12,368 nucleotides of DNA from Planctomycetota bacterium. GTDB taxonomy: Bacteria; Planctomycetota; Phycisphaerae; UBA1845. Of this stretch, positions 1-6,902 are shown piece by piece (the stretch's first letter is position 1; each line of letters opens with the position of its first letter). A program made the position numbers and the translations under genes. The DNA is taken from the NCBI GenBank assembly GCA_022566435.1, contig JADFIX010000029.1, positions 1 to 12,368 of the forward strand, given 5' to 3'. The notes under the pieces were generated by a model, which saw only the letters and a list, made by a program, of their open reading frames with translations, made no database searches and had not been told where the DNA came from.

Positions 1-344
1 GCATCACCCTCGCCCGGCGGCGGGACCACGTCCGAACCCCACGGCGTGACGACGAAACAGCCGTCCGTAAGAAGCTCCGGCGTAAATCCCCACTCCGCGA
101 GAAAGTGAACATGAACGACGTCGAAGCGGCGTGCGAAAGTCCGCAAGTATCGCCGCCACCGTCCATGCCATCGGTGAAAATTCCTGATCGACGGTCCGGG
201 TACGGCGAATGGCTCGACCGACGCGCCGGGCAGATCCGCCGGCTTGTGGGTGACGACGTGTACGCCCACACCTCGCTCGACAAGCCCTGAGACGATGCGT
301 TGGACGTGAACGGACTGTGCGTCAGAGAAGATGCAGACTTTCAT
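1..344 (-). CDS. Glycosyltransferase, GT4-like, N-terminal part (runs off the left edge)
   Basis: Only the first 114 codons are present; the gene continues past base 1. The protein begins MKVCIFSDAQSVHVQRIVSG and shows the usual N-terminal Rossmann pattern of GT-B glycosyltransferases: beta strand 1 (VCIFSD), a helix (residues 11-25), strand 2 (GVHVVTHK, 27-34), then FDVVHVHF (74-81) and VVTPWGSDV (98-106). The VHVHF and WGSDV patterns are typical of family GT4 enzymes, which move sugars from nucleotide donors onto growing glycans. The ATG lies inside the 3' end of wzt and the two frames overlap by 23 bases, so translation is probably coupled. There is no strong Shine-Dalgarno upstream, only GAGA 9-12 bases before the ATG. 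With wzm and wzt directly upstream, it likely builds the polysaccharide they export. The acceptor and sugar cannot be told from this fragment. Confidence 0.85.
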   Translation of the reverse strand, partial: MKVCIFSDAQSVHVQRIVSGLVERGVGVHVVTHKPADLPGASVEPFAVPGPSIRNFHRWHGRWRRYLRTFARRFDVVHVHFLAEWGFTPELLTDGCFVVTPWGSDVVPPPGEGD

Positions 345-1629
345 CAGCGATTCTCGTCGCGGTCGGCTCGAGCGATCTCTCTGATGCAGAGGAATACGTC
401 GGTTCGCCCGTCCGGACGTCGCCCCCATCCCATTGATGATCGACACACAGGATGCCCGTGCCGCGCCCCTCGTCGTCCACGAGCAACGGAAATCGAAACG
501 GTGTGTCTAATTCCGACGTGCCGCTGGCCGCATCCCACATACGCACGTTCCAGAAATATTGCCCGCCGCAAACCGGCAAGCTCGGAATTCGCAGAGTAAT
601 GAGATGCTCGCCCGCTTTGCGATCAAACGTGATTCCGCTTCGACCCGAATTGAGACTGAGAAGATTGTCACTCGCGTTGGCCCGCAAGTTTAACTCGATC
701 ACCAGACGCTCGATCGGATTAAGAAGTCGAAACCGAAGCTGCACTTCCATCGATTCACTCGACCGGGTCCAGACAATTCGCTTTCCCGACGAATTCACGA
801 AACGAACATCGATTAATTCCACCGCACTCGAACGATCATGGTCGGCGGCGGACACATCGGTCGGTCGATCGGCGTACGCACGCGACATGGCCGTCATGTA
901 GTGGCTCACCGCTTCACGAGACGCGCCGGCGAATACCGTCTTTCCTCGATCGAGCACGATGGCCCGAGGGCAGATCGCCTGCATTTGGTCGAGATTGTGA
1001 GTGACGAACACGAGCGTGGTACCGTGTCGCACCAACTCATGCATGCGGTCGATACATCGCAAGCGAAACATCGCATCCCCAACTGACAACACCTCGTCCA
1101 CGAGAAGGATGTCGGGATCGACGTGAGCGGCAATGCTGAAGCCAAGCCGGGCGTACATGCCGGAGCTATATCGCTTGACCGGCGTATCCAGAAATCGTCC
1201 AATCCCCGCGAATTCGACGATCTCATTCAATTTGCGACGGATGTCCGTACGCGGCATCCCGAGGACCGCACCGTTAAGGAAAATGTTCTCTCGCCCGGTC
1301 AGATCGCCGTGAAAGCCGGCGCCGACCTCGATCAACGCCGCCAGGCGACCCTTGACGCACACCCGGCCGCGATTCGGGCAAAGAATGCCGGCGAGAAGTT
1401 TCAAGACCGTACTCTTCCCCGCACCGTTTGGACCGATGATACCGACCGCCTCGCCGCGTTCGACGGAAAAGTCGACACCCCGTAGCGCCCAAAAATAGGG
1501 CTTGCGATGCCGCTTTTTGCCGAGCAATCGGGCGAAACCCGACGCCAACAAGTCACGAAGTGAATCGTGCGACTCACCGAGGCGGAATCGCTTGGATACC
1601 CGGTCGAAACGTACGGCCGACGTGCCCAT
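322..1629 (-). CDS. wzt: ABC transporter ATPase for polysaccharide export (Wzt type, with C-terminal glycan-recognition-like domain)
   Basis: 435 residues. It is the cytoplasmic ATPase that powers export of a lipid-linked polysaccharide through the Wzm permease. Visible nucleotide-binding motifs are Walker A GPNGAGKST (66-74), a Q-loop-region segment AALIEVGAGFH (97-107), signature YSSGM (154-158), Walker B ILLVDE (174-179) and switch histidine H211 in FVTHN. These sit in the order and spelling usual for the Wzt/TagH family. Residues about 270-410 form an extra beta-rich region, with NVRMWD and DTPFRFPLLVDD late in it, matching the position of the Wzt C-terminal domain that binds the exported glycan. 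That part is more variable, and its ligand is unknown here. The start is the ATG at 1629, which shares one base with the wzm stop (TGATG). A longer in-frame ORF from 1758 would only read antisense-quality sequence inside wzm. The 3' end overlaps the glycosyltransferase by 23 bases. Confidence 0.93.
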   Translation of the reverse strand: MGTSAVRFDRVSKRFRLGESHDSLRDLLASGFARLLGKKRHRKPYFWALRGVDFSVERGEAVGIIGPNGAGKSTVLKLLAGILCPNRGRVCVKGRLAALIEVGAGFHGDLTGRENIFLNGAVLGMPRTDIRRKLNEIVEFAGIGRFLDTPVKRYSSGMYARLGFSIAAHVDPDILLVDEVLSVGDAMFRLRCIDRMHELVRHGTTLVFVTHNLDQMQAICPRAIVLDRGKTVFAGASREAVSHYMTAMSRAYADRPTDVSAADHDRSSAVELIDVRFVNSSGKRIVWTRSSESMEVQLRFRLLNPIERLVIELNLRANASDNLLSLNSGRSGITFDRKAGEHLITLRIPSLPVCGGQYFWNVRMWDAASGTSELDTPFRFPLLVDDEGRGTGILCVDHQWDGGDVRTGEPTYSSASERSLEPTATRIADESLHLL

Positions 1630-2453
1630 CAAATACACTCCGCGAATTTGAAACTTGCACGCCGGAAGCACACCCATCCTACGACCAGGAAGATCGCCGC
1701 CATGACGGCCGCGTAGCAGAAGCCCGCGGCGTTTGGAACGCGACCGTAGAGAATGCAATCTCGGTAGGCATTGATAATAGGCACCAGCGGGTTAAGGGCG
1801 ATGACTTTCGCGAGCGTAGACCCGTCTTGGGGCACTGGTACCACGACCGCGGAGACGAACATCCATAGCTGAATCACCACCGAGAACACCTGACGGACAT
1901 CGCGGTAAAACAGATTGGCCATCGCAAGAAGCATGCCGAGCCCGATCATCATGGCGACCTGCACGCACAAGATAATCGGTACAAACATGATGGCCGGGTG
2001 CAGGGCGCACGACCAAGTGCCTGAATAATGGAAGTAGGCCATCAATCCCGCCAACACCGTGGAGGCGATGAAGAAATCCACGAGCGAACTACCGATGCAG
2101 GCCAGCGGGAAAACTTCGCGCGGAAAATAGACTTTTGTCACCAGATTGCGATTTGCCACCAAGGAGTTGACGCACCCGCCGAGCCCCATGCTGAAAAACG
2201 TCCAGGGTACGAGACCGGTGTACGCAAATAGGGCATACGGCATATCTACGTTAAGAACAGATCGGGCATCGATCGCGCGGGTGAAGACAAAAGTAAAGAC
2301 CAGCATCATGGACAGAGGCATGAGAACCGCCCAGCCGATTCCCAGCATCGATTGCTTGTAGCGAATCCGCACGTCTCGCCACGTCAAGCTCGCCAGAAGC
2401 TCGCGGTAACGATACAGCTCTCCCGCACCTTCTTTGATCGCCAATGCCCGCAC
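1629..2453 (-). CDS. wzm: ABC-2 type polysaccharide exporter permease (Wzm type)
   Basis: 274 residues with the GTG start preferred here. It is an inner-membrane permease that dimerises and, with the Wzt ATPase, moves polysaccharide across the membrane. The sequence opens with an amphipathic YRELLASLTWRDVRIRYKQS stretch (16-35) typical of this family. About six hydrophobic segments follow (roughly 37-60, 73-93, 115-140, 155-182, 188-208, 243-263). Family-typical patches are YFPREVFPLA (109-118), NLFYRDV (180-186) and NPLVPIINAYR (221-231). GTG at 2453 is chosen because AGGAGG lies 8 bases upstream; a TTG six bases further up would leave only 2 bases of spacing. The gene is the first of the export cluster and is separated from gpsA by a terminator. 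It could equally be called TagG or RfbD by annotation pipelines; the sequence does not tell which glycan it exports. Confidence 0.92.
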   Translation of the reverse strand: MRALAIKEGAGELYRYRELLASLTWRDVRIRYKQSMLGIGWAVLMPLSMMLVFTFVFTRAIDARSVLNVDMPYALFAYTGLVPWTFFSMGLGGCVNSLVANRNLVTKVYFPREVFPLACIGSSLVDFFIASTVLAGLMAYFHYSGTWSCALHPAIMFVPIILCVQVAMMIGLGMLLAMANLFYRDVRQVFSVVIQLWMFVSAVVVPVPQDGSTLAKVIALNPLVPIINAYRDCILYGRVPNAAGFCYAAVMAAIFLVVGWVCFRRASFKFAECI

Positions 2454-2461
2454 GGACAACG

Positions 2462-2467
2462 CCTCCT
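2462..2467 (-). promoter_or_regulatory. Shine-Dalgarno of wzm, decides the GTG start
   Basis: The minus strand reads AGGAGG here, a full Shine-Dalgarno match. It is 8 bases from GTG (2453-2451) but only 2 bases from the in-frame TTG (2459-2457). This favours the GTG as the real start of wzm. Confidence 0.75.
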
Positions 2468-2559
2468 TTTTCCTTTTTAGCGGAAACCTCTCGATGTTTT
2501 ATCGGTCGGTGGGAAGCGCGGCTTTGCTTCTGTACGTGCGTTTGTCGCCCTGCAGAGCC

Positions 2560-2585
2560 AAAAAGAGAAGACCTGTTGCAGGTCT
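2560..2585 (-). terminator. Rho-independent terminator of gpsA, overlapping its stop codon
   Basis: On the minus strand the sequence AGACCTG-CAA-CAGGTCT forms a 7-bp perfect stem with a 3-base loop (2585-2569). It is followed at once by TCTCTTTTT (2568-2560). The first stem bases fall inside the TAG stop of gpsA (2586-2584), so termination begins as translation ends. It separates gpsA from the downstream wzm-wzt cluster, which then needs its own promoter in 2460-2559. I could not pick one out with confidence there. Confidence 0.75.
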
Positions 2586-3588
2586 ATTCGCTGTGGAGCG
2601 GCCTCGTCATAAGCAATTCAATCGCGTCGTGCGGACTGTTTTTATCGAAAAGCACGCCGGCCATTGCCTCGACGATAGGCATCTCGACGTCATGCCGCTG
2701 CGCGAGCGCAAGAACGGCCCGAGTGGTGGCAACCCCTTCTATCACGGACTTCGTCGAGGCGACGACTTCTTCCACGGTTTCGCCGCGACCGATCCGTTCT
2801 CCGGCCGTTCGGTTCCGGCTGTGCTTCGAGATGCACGTGGTCACAAGGTCACCGACGCCTGCGAGCCCGTTAAATGTTTCGGCCCTTGCCCCCATGACCA
2901 CCCCGAGCCGACTGATCTCCACCAGCCCGCGGGTCAGCAGCGAGGCTTTGGCGTTGTCGCCGGCGCCGATGCCGTCACAAATGCCGCCGGCCAGTGCGAT
3001 GACGTTCTTGCTCGCCCCCGCGAGCTCGACGCCGAGAAGGTCAGCGCTACGATAGACCCGAAAGTATTTGGTGCTGAAGCCTTTCTGTATTTGCTCGGCG
3101 ACCGCGGGATCCTCCGACGCCGAGACCACGCTCGCTGGTTTCTTGGCCGCCACTTCGCGGGCAATACTGGGACCCGAGAGACAGGCCGTGATCACCGGCC
3201 CCACACATGCCCGAATGATTTCCGTGGGACACAACAGAGTGCCGGTTTCGATCCCTTTGGCCACACTGACGATCGGAACGTCCTTCGGCACAAACGGCGC
3301 GAGTTTGGTCCACACCGAACGCATGAACTGACAAGGCACGGCGGACAAGATCATTTCCGGAGCGGTGGTAAACGCCTCTGCCGGATCATCAACAATTGCC
3401 ACCGATAAGGGTATGGCGAAACCCGGAAGGAATTGGCGATTCTCTCGCTCGCGTCGCATGTCCTCCGCTTGAGAAGGAAAAGCGCTCCACAGCGAGACTT
3501 CCGTGCCAAGGTCATGCAAAAGTAGTGCGCACACCGTGCCCATGGCACCGTCACCGACAATCGTCACACGCGAATAAGGGGTGGGCAT
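2584..3588 (-). CDS. gpsA: Glycerol-3-phosphate dehydrogenase [NAD(P)+]
   Basis: 334 residues, the normal length for the family. The enzyme interconverts dihydroxyacetone phosphate and sn-glycerol 3-phosphate in the cytoplasm, supplying the backbone for phospholipids. Evidence in order: dinucleotide-binding GDGAMG (12-17) after VTIV; SVAKGIE with K111; LSGPSIAREVA (138-148 region); GASKNVIALAGG with the catalytic lysine K194; DNAKASLLTRGL (211-222); GLAGVGDL (241-248); and the substrate-contact region SRNRTAGE (257-264). All are canonical. The ATG at 3588 is chosen because the Rossmann fold begins eight codons later; the open frame extends 73 codons upstream but that part is unlike the family and overlaps the lipoprotein gene. 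No clear Shine-Dalgarno precedes the ATG. It is probably its own unit or is co-transcribed with the small gene 91 bases upstream, and it ends in a terminator. Confidence 0.96.
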   Translation of the reverse strand: MPTPYSRVTIVGDGAMGTVCALLLHDLGTEVSLWSAFPSQAEDMRRERENRQFLPGFAIPLSVAIVDDPAEAFTTAPEMILSAVPCQFMRSVWTKLAPFVPKDVPIVSVAKGIETGTLLCPTEIIRACVGPVITACLSGPSIAREVAAKKPASVVSASEDPAVAEQIQKGFSTKYFRVYRSADLLGVELAGASKNVIALAGGICDGIGAGDNAKASLLTRGLVEISRLGVVMGARAETFNGLAGVGDLVTTCISKHSRNRTAGERIGRGETVEEVVASTKSVIEGVATTRAVLALAQRHDVEMPIVEAMAGVLFDKNSPHDAIELLMTRPLHSE

Positions 3589-3679
3589 GAACCGGGCAAC
3601 CAGAAGAGAAGACACACGTCTCAATACCCGTGACAAAGGGCAAGCAAGATCGCCGAACGCACGAAGCCGGCTCAATCCG

Positions 3680-3850
3680 TCAAACGAGGTTGAATCCGCC
3701 GAATACGAGACTCTGCACGAAAGAGCCCAGCACCGACAAGAGCAAACCGCTGATCGTTTCGTCGCTGACGCAGCCGCCGGCCTGCAACAACACCCCGGCC
3801 GACGCAAACGTGGCGGCCAACCGTATGACTCGTTTGTAGTATCTTGACAT
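3680..3850 (-). CDS. Small lipoprotein-like secreted peptide (56 aa), unknown function
   Basis: 56 residues. Basic start (MSRYYKRVIR), a hydrophobic core (LAATFASAGVLLQ), then AGGC with Cys27, followed by a 29-residue mature part rich in Leu, Val, Gly and Phe. The Cys27 context resembles a lipobox, but position -3 is Ala rather than the preferred Leu, so lipidation is plausible and not certain. The mature part (TISGLLLSVLGSFVQSLVFGG) looks like one short amphipathic or membrane-lying helix. The ATG at 3850 has GAGGG 7 bases upstream, which supports it over an ATG 12 codons earlier. Small proteins with this Gly-Gly-Cys signal end are, to my knowledge, frequent in planctomycete genomes and have no assigned role. 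It lies between the SH3 gene and gpsA on the same strand, behind a perfect 12-bp inverted repeat. I cannot name a function. Confidence 0.6.
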   Translation of the reverse strand: MSRYYKRVIRLAATFASAGVLLQAGGCVSDETISGLLLSVLGSFVQSLVFGGFNLV

Positions 3851-3888
3851 GTGAAATCCCTCGCTCGTCCTTGTGTGTTTGATCAATC

Positions 3889-3918
3889 CTTTACAACTCG
3901 ATACAGCGAGTTGTAAAG
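3889..3918. repeat. Perfect 12-bp inverted repeat upstream of the small lipoprotein gene
   Basis: CTTTACAACTCG (3889-3900) and CGAGTTGTAAAG (3907-3918) are exact reverse complements separated by six bases (ATACAG). There is no T run on either strand after it, so it is not a classic rho-independent terminator. It sits 39-68 bases upstream of the small gene's ATG and about 100 bases downstream of the SH3 gene's stop. It could be an operator, a 5' UTR hairpin, or a rho-dependent or transcript-stabilising stem. A weaker pair, GTACG (3943-3947) and CGTAC (3959-3963), lies just beyond it. Confidence 0.7.
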
Positions 3919-4020
3919 CGCCTCAAATGGCGATGGCAAGCGGTACGTATACCATATTCGTACGAGAATCACACACGGGCCGGCTGCCTGTGGCCATCCG
4001 AGGCCGAAACCTTCGATTCG

Positions 4021-5295
4021 CTAATTTTGCGACGCTTGCCCAGTTCCCTCAACATCCGAATCGAGGGGCACGAGCTCCCGCGCCAGGTAAATGGGGATCG
4101 GAGTCACCGCCCCGGCGAGCAATCGCTTTTGACTTGCCCGCACCCCCACATAACGCCCCAAAAGGGCGCTCACGTCCAAATCCGTGTCCGCAGGAATGTC
4201 GACATAACCGATCGTTCGCTCAGTGGCAGTCGACGTATCCACCAGCCGATAGCGCCGTGGGAGTCTGCCCTCGGGATACAAGGCGCTAACCCTCAACTCG
4301 CCCCGGGCATCGATTCCGCTCGGCTTGGGAACTTCCGCCTGACGATGCGCGGTACGCTCCGCCAGGAATTCATGGCGCCGGGCGTCCGTCTTATCGCTCA
4401 AGACCCGTACTTTTCGGACCGTGCCGGCGATCTCGGTCATCGTGGTGAGCTGGTCGATCCGAGTCTGGGCGTATCGTTGCGCGAACGGATCATCTTCCTG
4501 GTCCACCAACGCCTGGTATCGAAGAATGAACGGCTCGACCTGCCGGTCAAGCAGAGGCTTGGCAAGTTCGAGCTCGACCTCATTGTCGATGACTGCCAAC
4601 CTGTCTCGTTCGCGAGTCGAAGGAAGCGCGGCGAGCATCGTGCCACGGCTGCTGCTAGTTTCACGAGCCTTTGATACCGGGGGCCGCTCGGAACTCGCGG
4701 TAGCGGTGTCGACTAGAAGCGCCGCGGATTGAGGCTTGTCGGTCGATTGCCCCTCCGGCGCCTCTACTTTTCGCTGGGTAGCGGCACCGTAGGATATGGG
4801 TGCGATGAACTCACCGGACATCCAAAGTGTCGCCCCCTCGGGAGGTGCGATGCGAAGGAAACCGTCAGCATTGCGTCCAAGGATGGTCACTTCCGCGCCC
4901 ATGGAGAGAAGCCGTTGAACCGTGTACTTGTGCGTATTCAGGTGCGAACCGGCGCGAACGCGAACATTGTTACCGTTGATGACGCCACTCTTGTCGTCGG
5001 CGGTATCGACAAAGTCGCCCGATATGAGGCTGAACGTACCTTCCGGCGGGAGAATCTCGTGCCACTTTCCCTTTTCGCCAACAACCGTCACACGATCGCC
5101 GGCGTTCAGCTTACATATCGTGTAATGATTTAGGCTGGCGCCGCTACGCACGTAGACGTCGTTGCCGGAAACCTCGTAGAGGTCGCCGCTTCGGCTCGTC
5201 GCGGATTGGGCGAGGAGCGCCGACGTGCAGGCCAACAAAACCGATGCCTGAATAAGAAAGCGAACGCGACGTACGAAAAAAACGACTCGAAACAT
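4021..5295 (-). CDS. Secreted protein with two bacterial SH3-like domains
   Basis: 424 residues. An N-terminal signal peptide (basic MFRVVFFVRRVR, hydrophobic core to about residue 28, likely cut near ALLAQ|SA) sends it out of the cytoplasm. Two SH3b-like units follow: about 36-98 (YEVSGNDVYVRSG, then KWHEILPPEGTFSLISGDFV) and about 104-165 (GVINGNNVRVRAG, then GFLRIAPPEGATLWMSGEFI). The paired wording NxVxVRxG and PPEG(T/A) shows an internal duplication. A low-complexity Ser/Thr/Pro/Ala linker spans about 170-225. A charged, probably helical stretch covers 225-320. A C-terminal domain follows (about 330-412: RLVDTSTATERTIGYVDIP and LGRYVGVR), which I recall from planctomycete SH3 proteins but cannot name. 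SH3b domains usually bind peptidoglycan or other wall polymers; that role is inferred. ATG 5295 has AAGGA 9 bases upstream and a strong promoter. Confidence 0.8.
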   Translation of the reverse strand: MFRVVFFVRRVRFLIQASVLLACTSALLAQSATSRSGDLYEVSGNDVYVRSGASLNHYTICKLNAGDRVTVVGEKGKWHEILPPEGTFSLISGDFVDTADDKSGVINGNNVRVRAGSHLNTHKYTVQRLLSMGAEVTILGRNADGFLRIAPPEGATLWMSGEFIAPISYGAATQRKVEAPEGQSTDKPQSAALLVDTATASSERPPVSKARETSSSRGTMLAALPSTRERDRLAVIDNEVELELAKPLLDRQVEPFILRYQALVDQEDDPFAQRYAQTRIDQLTTMTEIAGTVRKVRVLSDKTDARRHEFLAERTAHRQAEVPKPSGIDARGELRVSALYPEGRLPRRYRLVDTSTATERTIGYVDIPADTDLDVSALLGRYVGVRASQKRLLAGAVTPIPIYLARELVPLDSDVEGTGQASQN

Positions 5296-5356
5296 GGTAG
5301 GCCATCCTTTGCCGTCAAGGTGAGAACCTCGATCCATCCCAACCGACAGGAGTGCA

Positions 5357-5385
5357 ACTATACATGCGCTCCGCCGGAATGTCAA
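5357..5385 (-). promoter_or_regulatory. Sigma-70-type promoter of the SH3-domain gene
   Basis: Minus strand: -35 TTGACA (5385-5380, 6 of 6 consensus), a 17-base spacer, and -10 TATAGT (5362-5357, 5 of 6). Transcription would begin near 5350, giving a leader of about 55 bases that contains the AAGGA ribosome site. This is the best promoter match in the window. Confidence 0.8.
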
Positions 5386-5400
5386 CGCGATCCGCCTGGG

Positions 5401-5430
5401 CTGACGGATTTGGACGAACTCTGTTATACT
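5401..5430 (+). promoter_or_regulatory. Probable promoter of pabB, placed almost on its start codon
   Basis: -10 TATACT (5425-5430, 5 of 6) with a weaker -35 CTGACG (5401-5406, 4 of 6) at 18-base spacing. A start point 7-8 bases after the -10 falls at about 5437-5438, only 4-5 bases before the pabB ATG at 5442. No Shine-Dalgarno lies in that gap, so the mRNA would be nearly leaderless. The promoter is back to back with that of the SH3 gene. Confidence 0.5.
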
Positions 5431-5441
5431 CCCCACCCGCC

Positions 5442-6902
5442 ATGAAACGCGTATCAAAGACCATTAGCGGGAGCGACACTGCGGCGGCCAACGCTGTAAT
5501 TGAACCGATCCAATCCGACGCGTCGTTGGACGCGCTGACTGTGATTTACTCGCGCGCCACACGGCCCGCAATTCTGGAAACTTCGCTCGAGAAAGGCACT
5601 TACGCCCGGTATTCGATTTTCGCCGCCGATCCCGCTGATCGCATGGTCCATCATCCGGACATGCGAGAATGTCCGTTGGGGCGGCTGGAGGATCGAAGCG
5701 CGACTTATCCTCGGCAAGAGCCGAGTGAACTCCCGATTCCGTTTTCTGGAGGCTGGATCGGATATTTCGCCTACGAGGCAGGTCTACGGATAGAAGGAGT
5801 CCCCTGTTCGACAAAGGCCGACATCCCCGTGCCGCTCGCGGAATTCCACCTATACGATGCCGCGGCGGTCTACGATCATGCCGAAAGGCAGTGGTATGCG
5901 GTGGCAATCGTCTGGCCTGCACCGTGGTCACGGCAGCGCCCCTCGGCTTCTCATCGAATTGGCCTGATTCGCGACAGGCTTCGCGCTGCGGAGCGGCTCA
6001 GAAGGTCTATCACCTCGCCCTTTACGCCCGTGGGCCCACATCGCTTGGCACAATCGAACATGTCCGACGAAGAGTATTGGGCAGGTGTCCGACGCGCCAA
6101 GGAGTACATCGAAGCCGGCGATGTTTTTGAGGTAAATCTGACGCGACGTTTCACGGTCGAGACCAAGGCTTCGCCGCTTGAAATCTATCGGCGGCTGCGT
6201 CGCGTCAGCCCGTCATCCCACGCCGCCCTGCTCACGGGATCAGGATATACAATCATTTCCAGTTCACCGGAGTTGTTCCTCGACCTTCGTGGCGATCACG
6301 TGGTCACCCGCCCCATAAAGGGCACGAGGCCGCGCTTTGATGATCCCCTGCTGGACGAGTCCGCGCGCTGCGATTTGATCGAAAGCGAAAAAGACCGGGC
6401 GGAACTCAACATGATCATCGACCTGCTTCGAAACGACTTGGGGCGGGTCTGCCGATATGGGTCGATTCGTGTTCTCTCGGATGGGGAAATCGAGACCCAT
6501 CCCGCCGTCTTCCACCGCGTCGCGGCGATCGAGGGCCGACTCGATGCCGAAAAGAACTTCTTTGATCTACTCCGGGCGACTTTTCCAGGTGGTTCCATCA
6601 CCGGGGCACCGAAGATTAGAGCGATGCAAATCATCGACGAGTTGGAGCCGACCGAGCGGGGAGTTTATTGCGGTACAATCGGCTATATCGGCCTGGATGG
6701 ATCGGCATCCTTCAACATCGCCATTCGAACCATGGTCCACTCCGGTCAGCGCGTCCATCTATATGCCGGCGGTGCGGTCGTCGCCGACAGCGATCCACAA
6801 AGCGAGCACGAAGAAGTCCTCGCCAAGGCACGCGGCATGTTTCAAGCATTGAACTGTCGTGCGCCGACCGACCGGCAACCGGCGTGGGCGGCACGATGCT
6901 AA
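5442..6902 (+). CDS. pabB: Aminodeoxychorismate synthase component I
   Basis: 486 residues. It converts chorismate to 4-amino-4-deoxychorismate, the first step to p-aminobenzoate and folate, using ammonia from the glutaminase PabA. The decisive motif is RPIKGTRPR (290-298): lysine K293 is the nucleophile of PabB enzymes, where anthranilate synthase TrpE has alanine. Other family motifs are GGWIGYFAYEAG (103-114), GDVFEVNLTRRF (226-237), SSSPELFL (273-280), ESEKDRAELNMIIDLLRNDLG (314-334), FPGGSITGAPKIRAM (381-395) and CGTIGY (410-415). The C-terminal chorismate-binding domain is complete; no PabA or PabC domain is fused. The ATG at 5442 follows a TATACT box by 11 bases, so the longer frame from 5352, which crosses the divergent promoter, is unlikely. 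The stop overlaps pabC by 7 bases, which supports the PabB rather than TrpE assignment. The short tail after about residue 472 is unconserved-looking. Confidence 0.93.
   Translation: MKRVSKTISGSDTAAANAVIEPIQSDASLDALTVIYSRATRPAILETSLEKGTYARYSIFAADPADRMVHHPDMRECPLGRLEDRSATYPRQEPSELPIPFSGGWIGYFAYEAGLRIEGVPCSTKADIPVPLAEFHLYDAAAVYDHAERQWYAVAIVWPAPWSRQRPSASHRIGLIRDRLRAAERLRRSITSPFTPVGPHRLAQSNMSDEEYWAGVRRAKEYIEAGDVFEVNLTRRFTVETKASPLEIYRRLRRVSPSSHAALLTGSGYTIISSSPELFLDLRGDHVVTRPIKGTRPRFDDPLLDESARCDLIESEKDRAELNMIIDLLRNDLGRVCRYGSIRVLSDGEIETHPAVFHRVAAIEGRLDAEKNFFDLLRATFPGGSITGAPKIRAMQIIDELEPTERGVYCGTIGYIGLDGSASFNIAIRTMVHSGQRVHLYAGGAVVADSDPQSEHEEVLAKARGMFQALNCRAPTDRQPAWAARC

Noticed and set aside
1630..1758. 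Upstream extension of wzt to base 1758
   Set aside because: The extension lies inside wzm and reads Arg/Gly-rich; the ABC fold begins at the ATG that overlaps the wzm stop.
2434..3408. 324-codon plus-strand open frame opposite gpsA
   Set aside because: Antisense to a canonical gpsA with all family motifs; the translation is Arg/His/Pro-rich and shows no family pattern.
3889..3918. Rho-independent terminator for the SH3 gene
   Set aside because: The stem is AT-rich and no T run follows it on either strand; kept only as an inverted repeat.
5352..5441. Upstream extension of pabB
   Set aside because: It crosses the divergent promoter and the pabB -10 box and adds 30 residues unlike the family.
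6668..6895. Upstream extension of pabC inside pabB
   Set aside because: The extra 76 codons are an Arg-rich shadow of the pabB 3' end; the fold-type IV protein begins at ATG 6896.
5442..6902. Anthranilate synthase TrpE as the identity of this gene
   Set aside because: It has lysine in PIKGT, where TrpE has alanine, and is followed by an overlapping pabC.
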